Positions 24,825 through 29,739 of a DNA stretch of 29,739 bases are shown here, in pieces; the first letter of the stretch is position 1, and each line of letters opens with the position of its first letter. The notes below the pieces were generated by a model, which saw nothing but the letters and a program-made list of their open reading frames with translations, did not search any database and was not told where the DNA came from. Location: NCBI GenBank assembly GCA_945861605.1, contig CAMAVG010000002.1, forward strand, positions 1 through 29,739. The letters are read 5' to 3'. The DNA comes from Rickettsia typhi. GTDB taxonomy: Bacteria > Pseudomonadota > Alphaproteobacteria > Rickettsiales > Deianiraeaceae. The position numbers and the translations under genes are program-made.

Positions 24825-27800
24825 TTACACGATTTCCTGAAGCGATGTGAAGATTTTCAATCCACCGTTTTCGTTTTGAAAATCAATACCACGGGTAATC
24901 ATGACTGCTGATTCCAGCGTTGTTGCGTAAAGTAAGCGGGACATTACCGTCGCCCTTCGAATTGCAAAAGCGTCCGTTAGGGAGCGTCTTCCGTGTGTTG
25001 TGTTGATTATCAAATGCACGGATTTTTGTGCGATCATATCCAAGATATTTGGCGAACCTTCGGAGGCTTTTTTCACAAGTTTGCACTCAATTCCATTTTT
25101 TTGCAAGAATTCTTGCGTGCCTTTTGTGGAGTAAAACTCAAAGCCATTTTTTTGGAGGCTCTGAACCATTGAAAGGGCTTTTGGGGATTTATCGGCATCT
25201 TTTAGTGAAACGAAAACGACCCCTTTCTTTGGGAGTTTATACTTCGTTGCGATGATCGCCTTGGCGAAGGCCTCGTTGATATTTCTCGAAATTCCGATTA
25301 TTTCCCCAGTTGATTTCATCTCAGGTCCTAAAATTAGATCCGCATTTGGGAATTTTTCAAACGAAAACACTGCCTCTTTCACGGCATAATGTGGAAGGTT
25401 TCTCAACGCGTGGAAATTGCCAATATTTTCCTTGAATTTCATTGTTTGGAACTCGGAGACATCTGCAAGAAGCATTCCGTTCATGAGTTTCGTTGCAACT
25501 TTTATGATTGGAAAACCGCTGGCTTTCGCGATAAACGGCATAGTCCGTGAACACCGCGGATTTGCCTCAATTACGAAAACTTCGCCATTTTTCACCGCAT
25601 ATTGAATGTTGATTAGCCCAATCACGCCAAGCTTTTGAGCAATTTTGTAAGTTGTTTCTTCGATTTTTGCTTGAACTTCCAAACTTGCGGAATATGGTGG
25701 AAGGACGCAGGCGGAGTCTCCCGAATGGACACCGGCGTATTCAATGTGTTCCATAACGCCGCAAATGAAAACATTACCGCTTTTATCCCTTATGGCATCG
25801 CAGTCAAATTCTGTGGCATCTTGAAGCATTTCGTTGACAATCCCGCCGGAGACATATTCGTAGAAATCGAATTCATCTTTTGTCGTAATAATTGCCATTC
25901 CCCTGCCGCCAATTACCGATGAAGGACGGATAATGAAGTTGTAATTCAGCTTTTCTGCTAAAGTTTTAAGCTCGTTTTTATTCGTGAATTCATAAGTTTT
26001 TGGATATTTCAAGCCCAATGAATCCAGCATTGGCGAAAATTTTTCCCTGTGATCGCAAATGTCAATCGTGTCGTTTTGCATTCCAGAAATTGGAATTCCG
26101 TATTCAAAAAGAGTTTCACGCAATTTGAGAGGAGTCTGCCCACCGAATTGGATAATAACCGAAATATAATGCGAAAGGAAAAACGCGAAGTATTCCCGCG
26201 ATCCAATTGCAGTTGTAGACCAACCCCAGTTTGTAATAATTTTGGAAAGGTCGCCTTGTGGGGCAACAAACGGACAATTCTCCATTTCAAATTGGAAGTT
26301 GAAATCCGTGCGGATTGCTTCTTGGTAAATCTCAAAAATTGTCGAAACTTTCTTCCCGTGAATTTTTGCATTGCAGGGAATTTCAAGCTCATTTTCAATC
26401 ACCGCCATGACATTCTCATCAATTACGGGTTCAAAATAAAGGCGAGTCGATGTATCGTAATCAGTCGAAACAGTTTCAGGATTACAATTCACAATAATTG
26501 GTTCAATCCCAATTTCTTTCAAGGCATAAGCCCCATGAACGCAGGCGTAATCAAATTCAATACCCTGACCGATGCGGTTTGGTCCCGAGCCAATAATTAT
26601 GCACTTTTTACCGATAATAGCAGGGGCTTCATTGTGAGAACCTTCCTCATAAGTTGAATAAAAATAGTTCGTTTTCGTTGCAAATTCGTTGGCACAGGTA
26701 TCCACCTTTTTGAAAACGGGGCGAATGTTTTTCGAGATCCTGTAATCCTTAAACAAGTGTTTTCCCTTCTTTCCGGCAGGAATTGCAAGGCGTTCGCGAA
26801 TGTGTAAATCCCTTATTCCATAATGCTTTGCTTCGAAAATTTCTTCGTCACTTAATGCCTTAAATTGTTGTGATTTCGCGTTTTCTTTTGTGGAAGCAAG
26901 TTTTTGAAATTGTTCGTAAATTTTGTGGAATCGCTCGATAAACCAAGGGTCGTATTGTGTGATTTCAATAATTTCATCATTAGAAATTCCAAGTTCAAAC
27001 GCGCGGAAAATGTATAAAAACCTGTTTGGAATTCGCATTTTCAGCATTGCCTTACACTTTGCTTCGTCGAAATCTTTCAGTGCATCAAACCCTTCTTCCA
27101 GAGAGGAAACCGACTTCAAAAACGATTCTTCGAAAGAGCGTCCAATTGCCATAACCTCCCCAATTGATTGCATTTGCGTGCCAAGTTCCGGAATGTTTTT
27201 GATATCCGAGAACTTTTCAAAGTTGAATTTTGGAATTTTCACAACGACATAATCAATCGCAGGTTCAAACGATGCTGGAAGAACCTGTTGGTTCAGTTTT
27301 AGTTCGCTAACCCCTTGTGCCAGTTGAGTTTTAATGTATTGGAAGATTTTTTGGTGTTGCTCATTTTCCGCAAGATATTTCGCGTAATCCTCCACATTTT
27401 CCCCATTTTGCTTCGTTTTTGAAATCGCTTCCATAACTTGCTTGAACGCAACATATTCAAATTCTTTTGGAATAAAGCAGGCGATGTCATTGCGAAGTTC
27501 GTCCAGAGTATAGCCAACCGCCAATTTCGCCGCAACTTTTGCGATTGGAAACCCCGTCGCCTTGCTCGCCAATGCTGAAGAGCGACTCACCCGCGGATTC
27601 ATTTCAATCACAACCATGCGACCATCTTTCGGATTCACCGCAAATTGAACATTACTTCCGCCAGTTTCAACGCCAACTTTTCGCAAAATCGCAATTGAAG
27701 CGTTTCGCATAATTTGGTACTCCTTATCCGTTAATGTCATTATTGGTGCAAGGGTGATGGAATCACCCGTGTGAATTCCCATAGGGTCGATGTTTTCGAT

Positions 27801-28499
27801 CGAGCAAACGATTATTGCGTTATCGGCACGGTCGCGTATAACCTCCATTTCGTATTCCTTCCAGCCAATAAGCGATTCATCGATCTGAATTTGGTTAATT
27901 GGGGAAGCATCCAGCCCTGATTTCACAAGCGTAATAAATTCCTCAATTGTGTTTGCAACGCCGCCACCCGTTCCACCAAGGGTTAGCGATGGACGAATGA
28001 TTGCTGGGAGGGGTATAGTGTTTAGCACTTCCATTCCTTCCTCCAAACTTGTAACAATAACATTCCTCGGGCATTCAATTCCAATTTCTGCCATTGCTTT
28101 TTTGAAAAGCCCGCGGTCTTCTGCAATGTTGATAGCCTCCACATTTGCACCAAGCAATTTCACACCATATTTCTTCAAAACACCAAGAGCATCAAGCTCC
28201 AGAGTCACATTCAAAGCCGTTTGCCCACCAAGAGTTGGCAAAATGGCATCTGGGCGTTCTTTTTCGATAATTTGCGTTATGAATTCGGGGGTGATTGGCT
28301 CCAGATATGTTGCATCGGCGATTGCAGGATCGGTCATGATTGTTGCCGGATTCGAATTTACTAAAATTACACGATAGCCCTCCTCTTTCAAGGCTTTCGC
28401 ACCTTGTGTTCCGGAGTAATCAAATTCACAAGCTTGCCCAACAACAATTGGCCCTGCTCCTATTATTAAAATCGTGGAAATTTCGGTGTTTTTCGGCAT
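24825..28499 (-). CDS. carB: Carbamoyl-phosphate synthase large subunit, with two insertions
   Basis: CarB makes carbamoyl phosphate for pyrimidine and arginine synthesis. Both ATP-grasp halves are present: GAGPIVVGQACEFDYSG and RPSLTLGGTGGG in the first, GSGPNRIGQGIEFDY and RPSSVIGGRGM in the second. The C-terminal MGS-like allosteric domain includes LIINTTHGRR. At 1224 residues it is about 150 longer than the E. coli enzyme (about 1073). The excess lies in two blocks, residues about 340-407 (after LDELRNDI, before PASFEPAIDY) and about 704-780 (before VIIQFGGQTPLKL). Both are in frame with no stop, so the gene looks functional. carA is not in the window; the metallopeptidase gene follows directly. 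Confidence 0.96.
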   Translation of the reverse strand: MPKNTEISTILIIGAGPIVVGQACEFDYSGTQGAKALKEEGYRVILVNSNPATIMTDPAIADATYLEPITPEFITQIIEKERPDAILPTLGGQTALNVTLELDALGVLKKYGVKLLGANVEAINIAEDRGLFKKAMAEIGIECPRNVIVTSLEEGMEVLNTIPLPAIIRPSLTLGGTGGGVANTIEEFITLVKSGLDASPINQIQIDESLIGWKEYEMEVIRDRADNAIIVCSIENIDPMGIHTGDSITLAPIMTLTDKEYQIMRNASIAILRKVGVETGGSNVQFAVNPKDGRMVVIEMNPRVSRSSALASKATGFPIAKVAAKLAVGYTLDELRNDIACFIPKEFEYVAFKQVMEAISKTKQNGENVEDYAKYLAENEQHQKIFQYIKTQLAQGVSELKLNQQVLPASFEPAIDYVVVKIPKFNFEKFSDIKNIPELGTQMQSIGEVMAIGRSFEESFLKSVSSLEEGFDALKDFDEAKCKAMLKMRIPNRFLYIFRAFELGISNDEIIEITQYDPWFIERFHKIYEQFQKLASTKENAKSQQFKALSDEEIFEAKHYGIRDLHIRERLAIPAGKKGKHLFKDYRISKNIRPVFKKVDTCANEFATKTNYFYSTYEEGSHNEAPAIIGKKCIIIGSGPNRIGQGIEFDYACVHGAYALKEIGIEPIIVNCNPETVSTDYDTSTRLYFEPVIDENVMAVIENELEIPCNAKIHGKKVSTIFEIYQEAIRTDFNFQFEMENCPFVAPQGDLSKIITNWGWSTTAIGSREYFAFFLSHYISVIIQFGGQTPLKLRETLFEYGIPISGMQNDTIDICDHREKFSPMLDSLGLKYPKTYEFTNKNELKTLAEKLNYNFIIRPSSVIGGRGMAIITTKDEFDFYEYVSGGIVNEMLQDATEFDCDAIRDKSGNVFICGVMEHIEYAGVHSGDSACVLPPYSASLEVQAKIEETTYKIAQKLGVIGLINIQYAVKNGEVFVIEANPRCSRTMPFIAKASGFPIIKVATKLMNGMLLADVSEFQTMKFKENIGNFHALRNLPHYAVKEAVFSFEKFPNADLILGPEMKSTGEIIGISRNINEAFAKAIIATKYKLPKKGVVFVSLKDADKSPKALSMVQSLQKNGFEFYSTKGTQEFLQKNGIECKLVKKASEGSPNILDMIAQKSVHLIINTTHGRRSLTDAFAIRRATVMSRLLYATTLESAVMITRGIDFQNENGGLKIFTSLQEIV

Positions 28500-28547
28500 T
28501 TTCTTAATCTAAACAAATTCTTTTTTTCAAAGGTGTGTTTTGTGAAT

Positions 28548-28553
28548 TGTCAA
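28548..28553 (-). promoter_or_regulatory. Candidate -35 box for carB
   Basis: On the minus strand this is a consensus CTTGACA, 49 bp upstream of the carB ATG. No clear -10 follows at 16-18 bp. The 95-bp gap contains nothing else recognisable. Confidence 0.4.
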
Positions 28554-28594
28554 GTGCGAAATTTGGAAAATTGAAAAATATTTTAGTTGAAATG

Positions 28595-29739
28595 TTAATG
28601 GCATGTAACACAATGACCATGTCCGTCATGATCGTGTGAATGATGGTCATAACTCTTCTTGTGCTTTGTGTTAACATCATTGCGTGTTAGTCCTAAGTGC
28701 GATTGAGCATTATATTGTATATTTTCCATATTAATTTTATGCTCAGCAACATCTTCTCTTTTCCACTGAGACTGAGACTTACACTTATCAAGTTCCCAGA
28801 AGTAATCATTTAAACCATACTGTTCATAGCGTAACTTTTCAGTATGTTCAAAAAGAAGATACTGTTCTAAAGAATTCATAAATTCTTTAAATGTAGATGG
28901 ATTTTTATCCAATGCTTCAAGATCAAATTCAATTTTGACTTTTTTATGATCGTGATGATGTTTGTGTTTATGGTCGTTTTCATGCTCGTGATGGTGTTCA
29001 CAATGTCCATCGTGTTTGGGCTTGTGATTATTATGGGCATTGTCGTGTTTATGTTCTTTTTCCGCAACCTCTTTAAAAAGTCTACTTGCAAGTAATTTAT
29101 TTTTGTATTCATCCAAGCCCTTAACAGATGTATCATGTTCATCGCTTGTTTTTAGAATAAAATCTTTAATAAATTTTTCCAAAATTACCCCTTCAAGCTC
29201 AAGTTCTTTTAATGCTATAAAAACTTTTTTAGCGTTTGATTCATCTTCTTTAAACTGAAAACTAGGTGCTACAACTTGCACTATTGACTCAAGCAATTCA
29301 AGCCTCTCTCTTGTTAATGTACCATTTGGAGTGTAATTTCTCTCTTTACATTTTTCTACATTCATGTTGTGAATTAATTCCGCACCCTTTTGCTCACAAA
29401 ATGGCAGAGATGTCAGAACTTTGTATCCAAATTTTTTGAGGTTGTCCCCAATGGAAGATGGCAAATGTTTATTGCGATATGTCTTTAAAATTTTCTTTAT
29501 TTCCCTTCTTTTGCCAATCTCTTCAAGCGCTTTCCAGCAATTTAGCTCTTTTCTATCAACTCCAAGGTTGCCATTTCGTGGCTTGAATTTGTTTGTCCAA
29601 ATGTTGTTCATAATTCCTGTTGAAATGGCACCAACGGTTAGAAGAACAATTCCTGCAATTAATGCACCAAGCCCTGGAATTACACCAATAATAGACAAAA
29701 ATAAAACAATTGCCCCAGCTGTAAAAATTAAAAAACCAA
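28595..29739 (-). CDS. Histidine-rich membrane protein, N terminus cut by window end
   Basis: I do not recognise this protein. The frame is open through the right edge, so the TTG at 29698 is internal and at least 381 residues are encoded. The visible N-terminal part has two apolar segments around IPGLG (about GFLIFTAGAIVLFLSIIG and ALIAGIVLLTVGAIST), a likely membrane hairpin. A charged helical middle follows. Numbered from the TTG, residues 216-251 contain 16 histidines in 36 positions, and the last 16 residues hold seven more histidines plus CVTCH at the very end. The pattern suggests metal binding (Zn, Ni, Cu or Co). Composition looks more AT-rich than the neighbours. It could be a metal-handling membrane protein or a lineage-specific surface protein; no family call is justified. 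Confidence 0.8.
   Translation of the reverse strand, partial: GFLIFTAGAIVLFLSIIGVIPGLGALIAGIVLLTVGAISTGIMNNIWTNKFKPRNGNLGVDRKELNCWKALEEIGKRREIKKILKTYRNKHLPSSIGDNLKKFGYKVLTSLPFCEQKGAELIHNMNVEKCKERNYTPNGTLTRERLELLESIVQVVAPSFQFKEDESNAKKVFIALKELELEGVILEKFIKDFILKTSDEHDTSVKGLDEYKNKLLASRLFKEVAEKEHKHDNAHNNHKPKHDGHCEHHHEHENDHKHKHHHDHKKVKIEFDLEALDKNPSTFKEFMNSLEQYLLFEHTEKLRYEQYGLNDYFWELDKCKSQSQWKREDVAEHKINMENIQYNAQSHLGLTRNDVNTKHKKSYDHHSHDHDGHGHCVTCH

Noticed and set aside
26160..26390. CarB insertion as a Rickettsia palindromic element
   Set aside because: Those elements form long hairpins at DNA level. Here I see only a short ATTTCAA/TTGAAAT dyad, and the encoded peptide does not look like the usual element products.
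28595..28610. CVTCH at the C terminus as a c-type haem site
   Set aside because: It is a single CxxCH at the last five residues, after a His-rich tail. There is no cytochrome fold, no evident signal peptide in the visible part and no maturation genes nearby, so metal binding is more likely.
1..29739. CRISPR array, insertion sequence or integrated prophage
   Set aside because: I found no regularly spaced repeat series, no transposase or integrase frame, and no phage genes other than the lone GTA gene.

Overview
The window is about 29.7 kb of compact, AT-rich bacterial chromosome (roughly 38-40% G+C by eye). It reads most naturally as an alphaproteobacterium, probably a Rickettsiales-like or other deep-branching AT-rich lineage. 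The strongest taxonomic pointer is a complete homologue of the alphaproteobacterial gene-transfer-agent tail protein (GTA gp15). Supporting hints are an NDUFA9-like atypical SDR, a short RNase D without HRDC domains, pyruvate phosphate dikinase, an orphan MrpE and a secreted intradiol dioxygenase-like protein. This placement is inferred from gene content; no search was run. Retained carB and murA argue against an extremely reduced endosymbiont.

Layout. 1-540 is the 3' end of der. 651-4117 is a minus-strand operon clpP-clpX-gatB. 4253-7879 is the lone GTA gp15-like gene, followed by rnd (7941-8561). 8596-10952 is a two-gene minus-strand operon of a small helical protein and a Slt-type lytic transglycosylase. 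At 11077-11163 lies tRNA-Leu(CAA), followed by two copies of a 45-bp repeat and a CNNM/CorC-type CBS protein (minus). 12800-17862 runs on the plus strand: odhB, a small lipoprotein, ppdK and the SDR-like gene. 17859-21536 is a tightly packed minus-strand operon: tolB, a prepilin-peptidase homologue lacking its catalytic aspartates, an rluD-like gene and the secreted dioxygenase-like gene. Divergent from tolB are mrpE and rsmE (plus). They converge on murA (minus), which has its own textbook promoter. carB and a YgjP/DUF45 metallopeptidase form a further minus-strand unit. The window ends inside a minus-strand gene for a membrane protein with two histidine-rich clusters.

Genome style. Most genes lack a recognisable Shine-Dalgarno sequence. 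A CTTGACA or CTTGATT -35-like box recurs about 45-65 bp before many starts, usually with a weak -10. Stop codons are TAA or TGA, never TAG, in all 21 genes whose stop is visible. CTAG occurs only five times in the window, three of them in the palindromic core of one repeat family. No intergenic gap exceeds about 200 bp.

Most genes are housekeeping: translation and RNA processing (der, gatB, rluD, rsmE, rnd), proteolysis (clpPX), envelope (murA, slt, tolB) and metabolism (odhB, ppdK, carB). I see no CRISPR array, insertion sequence or complete prophage. The least explained items are the CTAG repeat family, the catalytically dead prepilin peptidase homologue, the His-rich membrane protein at the right edge, the two insertions in CarB, and the solitary GTA tail gene.
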